DNA of 32,516 nt from a virus, in the IMG/VR virus record IMGVR_UViG_3300042114_000046, positions 1-32,516 of that record; one strand, written 5' to 3'. Below, one piece after another: positions 14,514 to 24,136 of this stretch. The notes under the pieces were generated by a model. That model saw only the letters and a list, made by a program, of their open reading frames with translations, had not been told where the DNA came from and did not search any database. The translations under genes and the position numbers were made by a program. How positions within the stretch are numbered: the stretch's first letter is position 1; each line of letters opens with the position of its first letter.

Positions 14514-16289
14514 ATGGCAAGTACAATTACAGTAACGGCAGTATTAAATAATTTAATATCACCTCAACTAACACGAATATCTACTCAATTAAATACTGTA
14601 TCTGATAGATTTAAATTTGTTGGAACTAATGCTACTAATTCTATATCTAAAACAACTAAAGGTATGACAGAATTAGGTAAGAAGATAGAAACAATTGCAG
14701 CAGGAGCTTTATTAGCACTTGGAGCTGGTTTTACTTTAATTACTAAAAGCATAATTGAGTCTACTGCTGAGATGGAAAAATATCAAGCAGTTTTAACTAA
14801 TACTTTTGGTTCAGAAAATCAAGCTAAAGCATCTATGCAAATGATTACTGATTTTGCAATTAAAACTCCATTTCAAATTGATAAATTAACTGAATCGTAT
14901 GTTAAATTAGTTAATCAAGGATTTACTCCTACGGAAAAAGAAATGACTAGCTTGGGTGATTTAGCATCTTCAACAGGCAAAGAATTTGATCAATTAGTAG
15001 AAGCAATGTTAGATGCTCAAACTGGTGAATTTGAAAGATTAAAAACTTTTGGCATAACAGCAAATACAGAAGGAGATAAAGTAAAATTTACATTTAAAAA
15101 TGTAACTACAGAAGTAGATAAAACTTCAGAAGCAATGAGAGAATATATATTATCTCTTGGAAATTTGAAAGGTGTATCTGGTTCAATGACATCAATTGTC
15201 CAAAGTTTAACAGGAACAATATCTAACCTAAAAGATACTGTACAACAATTTGGAGTATCAATAGGAAATGTATTCAGTGATAGTTTACAAGCTAAAATAA
15301 TATCTGTTGATACATTATTAGAAAAGATAAAACCTACTGTAATATCTATATTAACTCAATTTAAAAACTTAAATTTTGATTTTGATATAAGTGGTGGAAA
15401 AATACTATCTACATTATTAGAATCTATAAACAAGAATTTTTATATTTTTAAAGATGTATTTGATAGTTTTAAACCAGCTGTAACAGATTTTTTTTCATCT
15501 ATATCTAAATTATTTGGTTCAGATGGAAGTGGATTAACTACTTTATTTAAAGTTTTAGGAATAACTTTAAAAACTGCTTTAACACCAATGTATCTATTAT
15601 TAAAAGCATTAACATATATAAGCGATGCAGTTGTATGGATTAAAACTAAATTTGATGCATTATCTACAAGATTACAAAATGTAGTTAAGATATTATCGTT
15701 TGCACTTATGCCTATTATTACATTAGTTGTTGCAGGATTTAAACTAATAACTAATGCAATAAATAATTCTATTGCTTCAGCTAAAAAATTAGTTGATACT
15801 ACAAATGAATTAGTACAGCCTACAAGAAATGCAGAAGATAGATATGCCAGAATAGAAGAAAAGTTGATTGGTATCAATTTAGAATTAGAAGCTATGTTAG
15901 CTAATAATTTATTGATAGATATGCAGGCTTTATCTACTGATCCTTTTGCGTGGATGGATGAAGCATCGGATAAAATGAATAAATTGCAACGGTTAAATGT
16001 TTTATTAAAACAAAAAGCTAATTTAAGTACAGTTACTGCACCAACAGCATCAGATATTACATCTACAGATTTGGGTGCAACTGCGGGTTTAGATGAAACG
16101 AGCACAACATTAACTACTGATAGAAGTGTTACAAATATAACATTAGATATTGCTAAAGTAGTTGAATCGGGTGGAATAGTATTACAAACTACAAATATGA
16201 CAGAAAACTCAGCACAAATATCAAAGATAGTTGAAAATGCGTTAGTAAAAGCATTAGTAGATGCAACAAATATAAAATTAAGTAAATAA
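14514..16289 (+). CDS. Tape measure protein
   Basis: This 591-residue protein sets tail length and is carried inside the tube. Its N-terminal half carries a recognisable tape-measure domain: an alanine/glycine-rich hydrophobic helix (IAAGALLALGAGFTLITKS, about 57-75), then TAEMEKYQAVLTNTFGSENQAKA and FAIKTPFQIDKLTESYVKLVNQG. The C-terminal half alternates amphipathic helices and hydrophobic segments (about 335-420). By the usual rule of roughly 1.5 angstrom per residue a short tail of about 90 nm is expected. The start is ATG at 14514, 15 bases after the hairpin repeats. A long antisense open frame over its 3' half looks like a shadow. Confidence 0.85.
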   Translation: MASTITVTAVLNNLISPQLTRISTQLNTVSDRFKFVGTNATNSISKTTKGMTELGKKIETIAAGALLALGAGFTLITKSIIESTAEMEKYQAVLTNTFGSENQAKASMQMITDFAIKTPFQIDKLTESYVKLVNQGFTPTEKEMTSLGDLASSTGKEFDQLVEAMLDAQTGEFERLKTFGITANTEGDKVKFTFKNVTTEVDKTSEAMREYILSLGNLKGVSGSMTSIVQSLTGTISNLKDTVQQFGVSIGNVFSDSLQAKIISVDTLLEKIKPTVISILTQFKNLNFDFDISGGKILSTLLESINKNFYIFKDVFDSFKPAVTDFFSSISKLFGSDGSGLTTLFKVLGITLKTALTPMYLLLKALTYISDAVVWIKTKFDALSTRLQNVVKILSFALMPIITLVVAGFKLITNAINNSIASAKKLVDTTNELVQPTRNAEDRYARIEEKLIGINLELEAMLANNLLIDMQALSTDPFAWMDEASDKMNKLQRLNVLLKQKANLSTVTAPTASDITSTDLGATAGLDETSTTLTTDRSVTNITLDIAKVVESGGIVLQTTNMTENSAQISKIVENALVKALVDATNIKLSK

Positions 16290-16290
16290 T

Positions 16291-16914
16291 ATGTCAAAAA
16301 TAGATCAAATAAATAGTTGGAATAAAGAATTTGCAACTAGATTAGCAAGACAAGATTATGTGCTTGGTAAATATCAAGATAATGCTTTACATCCAGAAGC
16401 GTATTTAGATATATCCGCTAAGTCAACAATGTTAAATACACCAATCGGAGATAGATTTATAAGTTTTGTTATTCCAGATGTTACTATATCAAAAAACACT
16501 TTAGATGTAAGTGGTGTGGATGTTACAGGACAAATTACAGGATTTATAATGGAAGATCCTATTATAACAATAACAAGACCAAGAGAAATAGTTCAAACTG
16601 TTGTTAATGGTTTAGACGGTAAAATAATTGAAATTGTATCTAATGGAAATTATGAAATAAATATAGTAGGCACATTTGCTGGAGTTAGATTTTGGGAATA
16701 TGATAATGATAATTTAGTTTATCTTGAAAAGATATGCAAATATAAAGGAGAAATAGATATTTTATCACCTTATTTAAATAATGTATTTGAAGTATTTAAA
16801 ATTATTGTAACAGACCATAAAATAGCACAATCATCTGAATTTACAAATATTACTGCAATAGAACTTAATTGTGTAGCAGTATTAAATGAATCAATATTTA
16901 AAACAAATATATAA
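16291..16914 (+). CDS. Tail/baseplate protein of Bacteroidota phages (DUF6046-like)
   Basis: This 207-residue protein lies between tape measure and hub. The middle (DVTGQITGFIMEDPIITITRPREIVQTVVNGLDGKIIEIVSNG) shows the pattern of tail-tip proteins that link tube and hub. I recall this type in Bacteroidota phages under DUF6046, but the match is by memory and tentative. ATG overlaps closely with the upstream stop (one base gap), so coupling with the tape measure gene is likely. Confidence 0.5.
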   Translation: MSKIDQINSWNKEFATRLARQDYVLGKYQDNALHPEAYLDISAKSTMLNTPIGDRFISFVIPDVTISKNTLDVSGVDVTGQITGFIMEDPIITITRPREIVQTVVNGLDGKIIEIVSNGNYEINIVGTFAGVRFWEYDNDNLVYLEKICKYKGEIDILSPYLNNVFEVFKIIVTDHKIAQSSEFTNITAIELNCVAVLNESIFKTNI

Positions 16915-16917
16915 GTT

Positions 16918-18033
16918 ATGATATATGATTTAAATTGTGAAATAAAAGTTTATAATAAACTTATAGATAAAACATATAATTCTATTCCTGTTATTATTGA
17001 TAAAGTAATAGGATTTGAAATAGAATATAATGTTGATTCTTTAACTAATACTTGTAATTTAAAGTTACCGAGAAAAAATGCTATTATATCAAGAAAAGGT
17101 GAAACATCTGGTAAAAACGTATCTTTATATTATTATACTGATTTAACTCAGCAGATAGGAATTGGTGCTAAGGTAGAAATAAAATATGGATATAATATAT
17201 CGGATTTTGGTAGTCAATATATTAAATTTAATGGATATATATCTGATATAACAATAGAAGATACTTATGTTAATATTTATATTGAAGACTCAATGTATTT
17301 ATTAAAGAAAGCTAAAAGAATTCAAAATACATATATATCAAAAACATTAAAAGAAGTAATTGAAGATATAACTAAAGATATTGATATAGAATTAGGTGAA
17401 ATTTCAAGTTTTGTATTTCAAAATTTAAGAATACCAAATTTATTATCACCAAGTGAAATACTCAGTATGTTAAAAGATAATTATAGTTTTTATTTTTATT
17501 TTTATGACAATAAATTATATGGAGGATTAAGATACCCATTATCAATTGAAGGTAAAACATATCAATTTGGGTATCCATATGATAATACTAAAAATGTAAT
17601 TGCTAGTAAAAACTTTAAAAATACAAATTCAGAAATAGATGAAAGTATTGTAATAATAAATAGTATTCAAACAGATAACACAACATTAAAAGTATATGCA
17701 GATGTAGACAATTCAAATGGTGTTGAATATATAGATGACTCAACACTTCCAGAAAAAGATACTAAAGTAGAATTAAAAATACCTAATTTATTATTAGCAG
17801 AATGTATTCAACAAGCTGCTAATAGATTTGGACTATTCAGAACTAATTATATAGAAGGAAGTTTCATTACATTTGGTGAACCTTATTTAAAAGTATGCGA
17901 TATAATTGAATTAACATTAAACCAAGAAAACCAACAAACAATAAGTACATTTTATATTGACTCGATTATATTAAAATATGGTGATGGTGGAGGAATAACA
18001 CAAGATATAACATTAGGAAATCAAATAAACTAA
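16918..18033 (+). CDS. Baseplate hub protein (Mu gp44 / T4 gp27-like)
   Basis: This 371-residue protein would form the trimeric hub between tube and spike. Features are an N-terminal beta domain (VDSLTNTCNLKLPRK), a second beta domain with KFNGYISDITIEDTYVNIYIEDSMYLLKKAK, and the helical ILSMLKDNYSFYFYFYDNKLYGGLRY segment typical of late-control-D/gp27-like hubs. The end (LILKYGDGGGITQDITLGN-like IILKYGDGGG) fits as well. The spike gene follows at once (one base gap). Confidence 0.7.
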   Translation: MIYDLNCEIKVYNKLIDKTYNSIPVIIDKVIGFEIEYNVDSLTNTCNLKLPRKNAIISRKGETSGKNVSLYYYTDLTQQIGIGAKVEIKYGYNISDFGSQYIKFNGYISDITIEDTYVNIYIEDSMYLLKKAKRIQNTYISKTLKEVIEDITKDIDIELGEISSFVFQNLRIPNLLSPSEILSMLKDNYSFYFYFYDNKLYGGLRYPLSIEGKTYQFGYPYDNTKNVIASKNFKNTNSEIDESIVIINSIQTDNTTLKVYADVDNSNGVEYIDDSTLPEKDTKVELKIPNLLLAECIQQAANRFGLFRTNYIEGSFITFGEPYLKVCDIIELTLNQENQQTISTFYIDSIILKYGDGGGITQDITLGNQIN

Positions 18034-18034
18034 A

Positions 18035-19651
18035 ATGAGCAAAATATCAAATACATTAAAAGATATAAAAGATAAAGAAGAACCATGTTCTAAAATATGT
18101 TATGTTAGAAGAGTATCCACTTATAGTTTAACTATAGATGTAGAACCTATTGATTCTTATAATTTTAATAAAGATATTCCAAATTCTAATAATTATATTA
18201 TGAATGTTCAACTTACTCCAAGATTAACTATTTTAGGTAAGGAAGGACAATTTAGATTACCTAAAAAAGATAGTTATGTTATAGTTAGTTTTTTAAATAA
18301 GAATCAGGCTTTTGTTAGTTGTGCAAGTGCAATTGAAAATGTGACTATAGAAGCAAAAGATGTTAAGGTTAGTTTAAATGGTGGAGATATTTTATTTGAA
18401 AATTTTGATAAGTTTAGAATAAATACAGTTGACAATACAATATTAAATTTACAAGACCAAGAAGAAATAGCTATATTAAATATCGTTAATTTTGATAGAA
18501 TAAAGTTATTATCAAATGATAATTATGTTCAAATGACAATTGATGATATATCTATTAAAACTATAAATGATAAAATAGGAATATATAAATCTGATAAAGT
18601 AGATATTGTACAATTAAAAAAAGATTACAAAGTAAATGTTGTGGATAAAAGGTATTTAGATATAACTTGGGGGTTGATGTATTATTTTGCTTATTATTAT
18701 TCAAATAAAGATATAGGCATTTCTATTACTAATATAGAAAGTCTTGCTTCAGTTGTTGTTAAATATGATGTATTATCTAAACATTATAATGATATTTTAA
18801 TGAGATATACCTTAGAAGCTATATGTTATTTTAGTGGTTTAGAAATTACAGATGAAAATATAAGTTTAATTTTAACAAAACCTGAAAAGTTTGTTGATTT
18901 ACATTCAGTAAGTTACGCAAAAGGATATGAAAATTTAAGAAATACAGCTATTGCAAACGGTATAGATGTATCAATGTATGATGAGTCTTTATATAAGATT
19001 CAAGAAAAATTAGAAAATTATACTATAGATTTAGAATATTATTTTGATAAATTAAAATCAGGATATACTAAAGTTATTATTGAAAAAAGTGAGTATTCAT
19101 ATAATAATAGAAAGTATCTAAAATATAATATGAATAAATATAATTTAGATTTTTATATTGATTTTTTTGCATCGGTTACAGATACAAAAAGATATGAACC
19201 TATGGAACTTAGTAAAGAAGGTGCTACTTATACTTTAAATTATGAAGAATTAGATGCTTTATATAATGATTATATATTAAGTATAAAGTCAGAAATGGCT
19301 ACTTATGGAATACCAATTACTTCTGAAATGCAAAAATGGATAAGCATATATTTACCATCAACTATATTAAAAGAAAAAGAAACTAAAATAACTGATATAT
19401 TTACATATTTTTATGATTTAGCTAAAAAAATAATTATATCTATTATCAAAAAAGGAGAAGAATGGTTACACTTAAATGCTGGAACTGGTTTATTATCTGA
19501 TGGATTAAAAGATATAATTACAACTTTAAACAATTCAATGAAAAATATGATGATAAGTGACACTGCAATACCAAGTTCAGGAACAGTATCCATAGAAAGA
19601 ATAATAGCTTTAACACTAAACGAAACAAATATAAATTCTATATTAAAGTAA
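18035..19651 (+). CDS. Baseplate spike-like protein with large inserted domain
   Basis: This 538-residue protein has an N-terminal OB-fold-like region (about 20-100, with DSYVIVSFLNKNQAFVSCAS) and beta repeats to about 190, matching the following gene's spike protein. From about residue 200 to about 500 it carries a helical region not found in the second copy (YLDITWGLMYYFAYYYSN, LMRYTLEAICYFSG, KLENYTIDLEYYFDKLKSGY, SEMQKWISIYLPS). I recognise no family for this insert. A cell-wall or membrane-acting role at the tail tip is conceivable from position only. The C-terminal helix (SIERIIALTLNETNINSIL) resembles the spike's C-terminal helix-rich end. Confidence 0.55.
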   Translation: MSKISNTLKDIKDKEEPCSKICYVRRVSTYSLTIDVEPIDSYNFNKDIPNSNNYIMNVQLTPRLTILGKEGQFRLPKKDSYVIVSFLNKNQAFVSCASAIENVTIEAKDVKVSLNGGDILFENFDKFRINTVDNTILNLQDQEEIAILNIVNFDRIKLLSNDNYVQMTIDDISIKTINDKIGIYKSDKVDIVQLKKDYKVNVVDKRYLDITWGLMYYFAYYYSNKDIGISITNIESLASVVVKYDVLSKHYNDILMRYTLEAICYFSGLEITDENISLILTKPEKFVDLHSVSYAKGYENLRNTAIANGIDVSMYDESLYKIQEKLENYTIDLEYYFDKLKSGYTKVIIEKSEYSYNNRKYLKYNMNKYNLDFYIDFFASVTDTKRYEPMELSKEGATYTLNYEELDALYNDYILSIKSEMATYGIPITSEMQKWISIYLPSTILKEKETKITDIFTYFYDLAKKIIISIIKKGEEWLHLNAGTGLLSDGLKDIITTLNNSMKNMMISDTAIPSSGTVSIERIIALTLNETNINSILK

Positions 19652-19661
19652 CAAAGTTTTT

Positions 19662-19680
19662 AAAAAGTATATATAATATA
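19662..19680 (+). promoter_or_regulatory. Phage promoter-like motif abutting the second spike gene
   Basis: AAAAAGTATATATAATATA runs directly into the ATG at 19680. Another copy of the motif would place a transcription start at or just inside this ATG, giving a leaderless or near-leaderless mRNA, or a transcript for genes further downstream. Alternatively the motif is not a promoter but an initiation enhancer. The 28-base gap here is otherwise empty. Confidence 0.4.
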
Positions 19681-20375
19681 TGAATAGTATAAAAGATTTA
19701 ATAAATAAACTGACTGAAACCCAAGATGAGATATATTCTAAGATAGGTATATATCAGGGAAAAAATGAAGATAGTCCAAACCTTTGTACGGTTAAATTAT
19801 TGGATGGTTCAATGCTTTATAATGTAAGAATATCAGCAGATCCATATGGAGGTTCAAAAACAGATCCTTCTATAAATTCGTCTGTAATAGTTACATTTCT
19901 AAGTAAAGAAGATGCATTTATATCGTTAATATCTAACGCAGATAATACAAGATTGGAGAGTACAAATTCTTTTGGTGATATTACATCATTAGCGATTATA
20001 AATGAGAACAATCAAACTACAGTTGGATTTAATAATGTAGAAAATTTTAATGCAAATACTGTAAATGGAGGTACATTAAGTATCTATAAAGAAGAAACAA
20101 ATGATTCCTTTTTAGTTAAAGGTGTAAGTGAAATAAGAATGGGTGTTAATAATGGTTCAGAAATTATTATAAATGATGAAGGAATTGATATATTAACAAC
20201 AAGTCACATATTAATTGGAAATGATATATTTACATTAAAAGATGCTTTAATTGAAATAGTTAATACACTTTTAACTGTTCCATTAATTCCTTTAGTACCT
20301 ACAGTAGTATTAGATCCTGTTACAATAACAACTCTAATAGAATTAAAAGTAAAAATAAATAATTTATTGAAATAA
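19680..20375 (+). CDS. Baseplate spike protein (Mu gp45-like)
   Basis: This 231-residue protein has an OB-fold-like N-terminus (YNVRISADPYGGSKTDPSINSSVIVTFLSKEDAFISLIS), a beta-rich middle with short repeats, and a C-terminal ITTSHILIGNDIFTLKDALIEIVNTL helix followed by VLDPVTITTLIELKVKINNLL, a pattern familiar from Bacteroidota phage spike proteins. It shares its fold with the longer protein encoded upstream. It would trimerise at the tail tip and pierce the envelope. Its stop overlaps the next gene's ATG by one base. Confidence 0.65.
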   Translation: MNSIKDLINKLTETQDEIYSKIGIYQGKNEDSPNLCTVKLLDGSMLYNVRISADPYGGSKTDPSINSSVIVTFLSKEDAFISLISNADNTRLESTNSFGDITSLAIINENNQTTVGFNNVENFNANTVNGGTLSIYKEETNDSFLVKGVSEIRMGVNNGSEIIINDEGIDILTTSHILIGNDIFTLKDALIEIVNTLLTVPLIPLVPTVVLDPVTITTLIELKVKINNLLK

Positions 20376-22222
20376 TGATAAAAAATAAAAACACTTTAAA
20401 AAGTCAAAATACAACTCTTATTAAAGATAATAACAATAGAGAAATCACCGAAGCTATTTTAAGAGAACATTTAGGAGATGTAATAGATAGCTATCCAACA
20501 TTAATGGATACAAACTCTTTTGAAGCCATTCAATCTTATGATGACGAATATACTTTTACATTAGATAATGAAATCGTATCTAAAAAATACGTAGATGATG
20601 CAATCGGAGCTATACCTGTTGAAGAAAAAGTAATATCTATAACTTATAATAGTTTAGCAACATTAAGAAACGGCAATACGTTAGTACCAGGTCAATTATA
20701 TTTAATAACTGATTTTCAAAATATGACATTTTTAGGAGGTACTTCAAACATTAATGTTGGAGATATAGAACAAATTATTGTTAGATCATTATCTACAAAT
20801 ATGTTTGAAAGAACTATAAAATCAGTTCAAAGACCTCAAGATATATTATATTATAATTTTGATAATAGAATATTAGCTGACACAGAATATATATTAAATG
20901 GATTTTTAAGTGGGGGTGGTGATTTTGAGGTTGCTGTAATTAATTCTAAGTCGTTTTCCATAGCATCTTCTTTGGCATTTGATAACAATTTAATCATATC
21001 TATAAATGATGGAAATATTACAGCAGAGTATAACATGAATAATACGACAGATTTTTATGTTGAATTTATAAACGAAAATTTAAATATAATTCACATTTTA
21101 AATCCGAGTACAATCGATTTGAATAAATCATCTACAATTATAGAAGTTTATACATCAATGTACATTTTTAATAGACCAGGGTTAATAGAACGTAGAATTG
21201 ATACAGTTAAACAAATTGATACTACATTTGACTTCTTATCTTGTAAAGTAAGAATGTATAAACTTAATTATACATCTAAAGAATTTACACCAATGAATTC
21301 TTATGCTAAAGGAGAACCTGTATTTTACGATAATACTATTTATTTTTCATTATCAGATGTAAATACTGTAAATAATGTAAATATATCAACTAAATGGTTA
21401 AATAGTTCTATATCTACAAATCTATATTTTATTAAAAACATAGATTTATTTATATTTGATAGTTGGGGAATATTGTATAATGATAATGATTATTTAGATT
21501 CATTAATTATAAATTGGTATAATTGTTATAATTTTAAAGTAATAACACAAAGTTATGATAATAATAATATACAATTTGATAGTTCTAATAATTCTATTAT
21601 TAATGATATTTCAAATTCTCAAATAACAAATATCAATAATGTTAATATAACAAAAGAATGTGACAACAGTTATGTTTATAATTTTATGTATTCAAATGCA
21701 AACATTATAACCTCATCATTTATAACAGATTTTTCTAATACTAATATAAATAGTTGTAATAATTATAACGGTTTTTTTAATAAGGTTGAATCTATATCAC
21801 ATAATTTTATAAACTGTGTTGCAAATATAAATGAATGTATTTTTAAAGTAGATGCTGTTGATTGTTATATGTATCGCTGTATTTATAATAATTTTGAAAT
21901 TAATATGATTACAGGACTACATTCTTATAGTCTGGCGTTTAATAATAATATTATTAAAGGAGTTTTTGATTTAATTATTAATGAAAATTCTGAATTTTTA
22001 TATAATGAGCTGTGTAATATTAACTCTTGTATAATACCTGTCCATATAGTAGTTAGATATATTAATGCAACAACAGATTTAATAGGAATAAATTTTACTG
22101 GTGCAACAATAGTTAGTGGAGATTATAATAAAACAATATTTAAAAATTCAAATGGAGAATTAAGAATGAGTTATTATGACAGTTTAGATAATATAGTTGT
22201 AGAAACAAACATAACATTATAA
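20375..22222 (+). CDS. Tail fibre protein with beta-helix C-terminus
   Basis: This 615-residue protein is probably a receptor-binding fibre. The N-terminus (about 1-90) is a baseplate-attachment-like region ending in ISKKYVDDAIGAIP-type coiled coil (VSKKYVDDAIGAIP). Next is ITYNSLATLRNGNTLVPGQLYLITDFQN, a module common in Bacteroidota phage fibres. The C-terminal third is Asn/Ile-rich with short repeats (SSNNSIINDISNSQITNINNVNITK, then a series of N-x-C-containing strands), which suggests a right-handed beta-helix. About ten Cys residues in this part are unusual for this genome. Confidence 0.65.
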   Translation: MIKNKNTLKSQNTTLIKDNNNREITEAILREHLGDVIDSYPTLMDTNSFEAIQSYDDEYTFTLDNEIVSKKYVDDAIGAIPVEEKVISITYNSLATLRNGNTLVPGQLYLITDFQNMTFLGGTSNINVGDIEQIIVRSLSTNMFERTIKSVQRPQDILYYNFDNRILADTEYILNGFLSGGGDFEVAVINSKSFSIASSLAFDNNLIISINDGNITAEYNMNNTTDFYVEFINENLNIIHILNPSTIDLNKSSTIIEVYTSMYIFNRPGLIERRIDTVKQIDTTFDFLSCKVRMYKLNYTSKEFTPMNSYAKGEPVFYDNTIYFSLSDVNTVNNVNISTKWLNSSISTNLYFIKNIDLFIFDSWGILYNDNDYLDSLIINWYNCYNFKVITQSYDNNNIQFDSSNNSIINDISNSQITNINNVNITKECDNSYVYNFMYSNANIITSSFITDFSNTNINSCNNYNGFFNKVESISHNFINCVANINECIFKVDAVDCYMYRCIYNNFEINMITGLHSYSLAFNNNIIKGVFDLIINENSEFLYNELCNINSCIIPVHIVVRYINATTDLIGINFTGATIVSGDYNKTIFKNSNGELRMSYYDSLDNIVVETNITL

Positions 22223-22237
22223 AAAAATAAAATAAAA

Positions 22238-23020
22238 ATGGCAAAAAATATACAAATATTACCGTATCCATCATATACTACAGCTCAAAGAAATGCTCTT
22301 ACAAATGTTGTAATTGGATATAAGATAAAAAATACAACAACTTCTACATATCAAATGAATGATGGAACAAATTGGATAAATATTTACCCGAAAGGAATAT
22401 TATATAATGATAATCAATTAGGAACGCTATATTATAATGATGAATATCTGGTTACAGGTGGACAAGTTAGTCTTAGCTGGAAAGATAGACTATTAAGGGA
22501 TAGTACAAATCTTGAAACATTTGATTGGCAAAATAGAATTTTAAGGGATTCTAATGATGATATTGTTATGAATTTTAATGATGGTATTTTAATGAATCTT
22601 CCTACTTATTTAAACAATGCTACTGCTATAGCAGGAGGATTGAGTGAAGGTATGTTATATCAAACACCATCAAGAGAAGTTAAAACTGTTGTAGATGAAT
22701 ACGCTGGTATAAGAAGATATAAAGCATTAATTACTCAATCAGGTATAAATGCTCCAACTGCAATAGTTTTAGAAAATACACTTGGAGAAGTTCCAACATT
22801 TGAATATAATAGCACGGGAATTTATAGTCTTAAAACTACTGTTGACAAATTTGATGCGGCAAAAACTTTAGTAAGTATAACAGAAAGAACAAATGGAATA
22901 TTTACATTTATAATAGTATTATCGGATGTTTGGATTAGAATAGGAACAGCAAATGTTGGAGGATCTTATGTAGATGGTGCTTTAAATAAAACTTCGGTTA
23001 CTATTGAAGTTTACCCTTAA
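22238..23020 (+). CDS. Tail fibre / appendage protein
   Basis: This 260-residue protein has an N-terminal YPSYTTAQRNALTNVVIGYKIKNTTTSTYQM region (a common phage fibre entry module: text about running the sequence into a beta strand with DGTNWINI). It then has repeats of the type WKDRLLRDSTN and WQNRILRDSND, and a C-terminal beta domain (about 160-260) probably acting as a receptor-binding head. The RILxDSN repeats recur in the large fibre at 24137, so the two share building blocks. Confidence 0.55.
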   Translation: MAKNIQILPYPSYTTAQRNALTNVVIGYKIKNTTTSTYQMNDGTNWINIYPKGILYNDNQLGTLYYNDEYLVTGGQVSLSWKDRLLRDSTNLETFDWQNRILRDSNDDIVMNFNDGILMNLPTYLNNATAIAGGLSEGMLYQTPSREVKTVVDEYAGIRRYKALITQSGINAPTAIVLENTLGEVPTFEYNSTGIYSLKTTVDKFDAAKTLVSITERTNGIFTFIIVLSDVWIRIGTANVGGSYVDGALNKTSVTIEVYP

Positions 23021-23037
23021 TAAAAATAATACAATAT

Positions 23038-23319
23038 ATGAATGATATATTATTAAATACAGATTATGATTTAAAGTTTATAAATGGAGATTTATTTATA
23101 GAAAATAGTCTTAACCAAGAAATATCTTTAACTTGTTTATATGGAGAAGGTCAATTAAAGCAATACCCTACTTACGGAGTTGATATATTGAAATTTCAGA
23201 ATGGTAGTTGGAGTCAAGAATTGAAAGCTAAAATACAAAGAATGTTAAAAGAAGATGGTTTTACAGTTAATTCCGTAAACTATGCTGATAATAAAATAAA
23301 TATAGATGCTATAAAATAA
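23038..23319 (+). CDS. Baseplate wedge protein, gp25/Mu gp46-like
   Basis: This 93-residue protein matches the small wedge family near Mu gp46/T4 gp25. Its features are DYDLKFINGDLFIENSLNQEISL at the start, LYGEGQLKQYPTYGVDILKF in the middle, and a C-terminal MLKEDGFTVNSVNYADNKINIDA. These proteins start the wedge and polymerise on it together with J. It overlaps the next gene by one base (TAATGG), so both are probably made together. Confidence 0.65.
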   Translation: MNDILLNTDYDLKFINGDLFIENSLNQEISLTCLYGEGQLKQYPTYGVDILKFQNGSWSQELKAKIQRMLKEDGFTVNSVNYADNKINIDAIK

Positions 23320-23597
23320 TGGATATAAAAATAAGAAAATACTCAGAACAAAATATCTTTGATTATCTTTTAACTAATAAAGGTTCTATCGATAATATCT
23401 TTGATTTTTTATATAAACAGAATATAGATTATGATGATTTTTCATCATTGCCTGATATATTATACGATGAATATATTAGAACTACAACTACAGACTATTA
23501 CTCACGATATAATATTAATGTCGTTTCTAATAATAATTCATTCAATGTCATATCATCAGGATTTTCAATAGGATTTTCAATAGGATTTAATGCATAA
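23319..23597 (+). CDS. LysM-like baseplate protein
   Basis: This 92-residue protein has an N-terminal YSEQNIFDYLLTNKGSIDNIFDFLYKQNID pattern, which resembles the LysM-like proteins found beside gp25-like genes in Bacteroidota phages. The C-terminus ends in SSGFSIGFSIGFNA, coded by a 12-base repeat (AGGATTTTCAAT, 23559-23582) and part of a third unit, so its tail has probably expanded by slippage. Peptidoglycan binding or a hub-attachment role is inferred from the LysM resemblance. Confidence 0.5.
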   Translation: MDIKIRKYSEQNIFDYLLTNKGSIDNIFDFLYKQNIDYDDFSSLPDILYDEYIRTTTTDYYSRYNINVVSNNNSFNVISSGFSIGFSIGFNA

Positions 23598-23611
23598 AAA
23601 AAATTTACATC

Positions 23612-23872
23612 ATGAGCAAAAGAGTATATAATTATATACCCGAAAACATAGGGATATACGGGGATTTTCTATCTTACAAATTTGATGCTATTGATATAGT
23701 ATCAAGAAATACAAATGGATATCCAACACAAATAGACTTTTATCAAAATGGAATAAGTCTACCAATAAGCAGAAAAGTGATGTCAGTTTATGTTACTTAT
23801 GATACAAATGGATATAAAAAAACAATTGAAGTAGAAGACTTCATAACTGTACACGAATCAAATATATTTTAA
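23612..23872 (+). CDS. Small beta-rich hypothetical protein
   Basis: This 86-residue protein has many aromatic and beta-prone residues (NYIPENIGIYGDFLSYKFDAIDIVSRN, then VYVTYDTNGYKKTIEVEDFI) and no recognised family. ATG follows an A-rich leader. The next gene starts two bases after its stop. Location between the LysM-like protein and the large fibre suggests a tail appendage or fibre-attachment role. Confidence 0.5.
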   Translation: MSKRVYNYIPENIGIYGDFLSYKFDAIDIVSRNTNGYPTQIDFYQNGISLPISRKVMSVYVTYDTNGYKKTIEVEDFITVHESNIF

Positions 23873-23873
23873 G

Positions 23874-24122
23874 ATGAAAACAGAAATGACAGTAGGTAAA
23901 TATATAGCCTTAGAATTATTAGATATATTTGATGAAAAATCTAATTCAGAATTTAATGGTATAAGATTGAACGGTAAACCTTTATGCGGCATAAAATATA
24001 TTATCAATTCTAATGAAACACTAACTATTCCTACACAATATGAATACAATACTTTTAAATTAATAAATAACGGAGTTATAGAGTGTAGTGGGATAATAAC
24101 TATAATAAGTAACTGTTTATAA
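23874..24122 (+). CDS. Small hypothetical tail-region protein
   Basis: This 82-residue protein shows an alpha/beta-like pattern (VGKYIALELLDIFDEKSN, then KYIINSNETLTIPTQYEY) with two C-terminal cysteines. It starts immediately after the preceding stop and is followed 14 bases later by the large fibre gene. No family recognised. The antisense frame over it is open but has no start context. Confidence 0.5.
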   Translation: MKTEMTVGKYIALELLDIFDEKSNSEFNGIRLNGKPLCGIKYIINSNETLTIPTQYEYNTFKLINNGVIECSGIITIISNCL

Positions 24123-24136
24123 AAAAAAAAATAAAG

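Noticed and set aside
15440-16336. 298-codon antisense frame over the tape measure gene
   Set aside because: It lies fully opposite a well-supported gene, with Leu/Ser/Val composition typical of antisense reading and no promoter or leader. The AT-rich codon bias makes long antisense frames likely.
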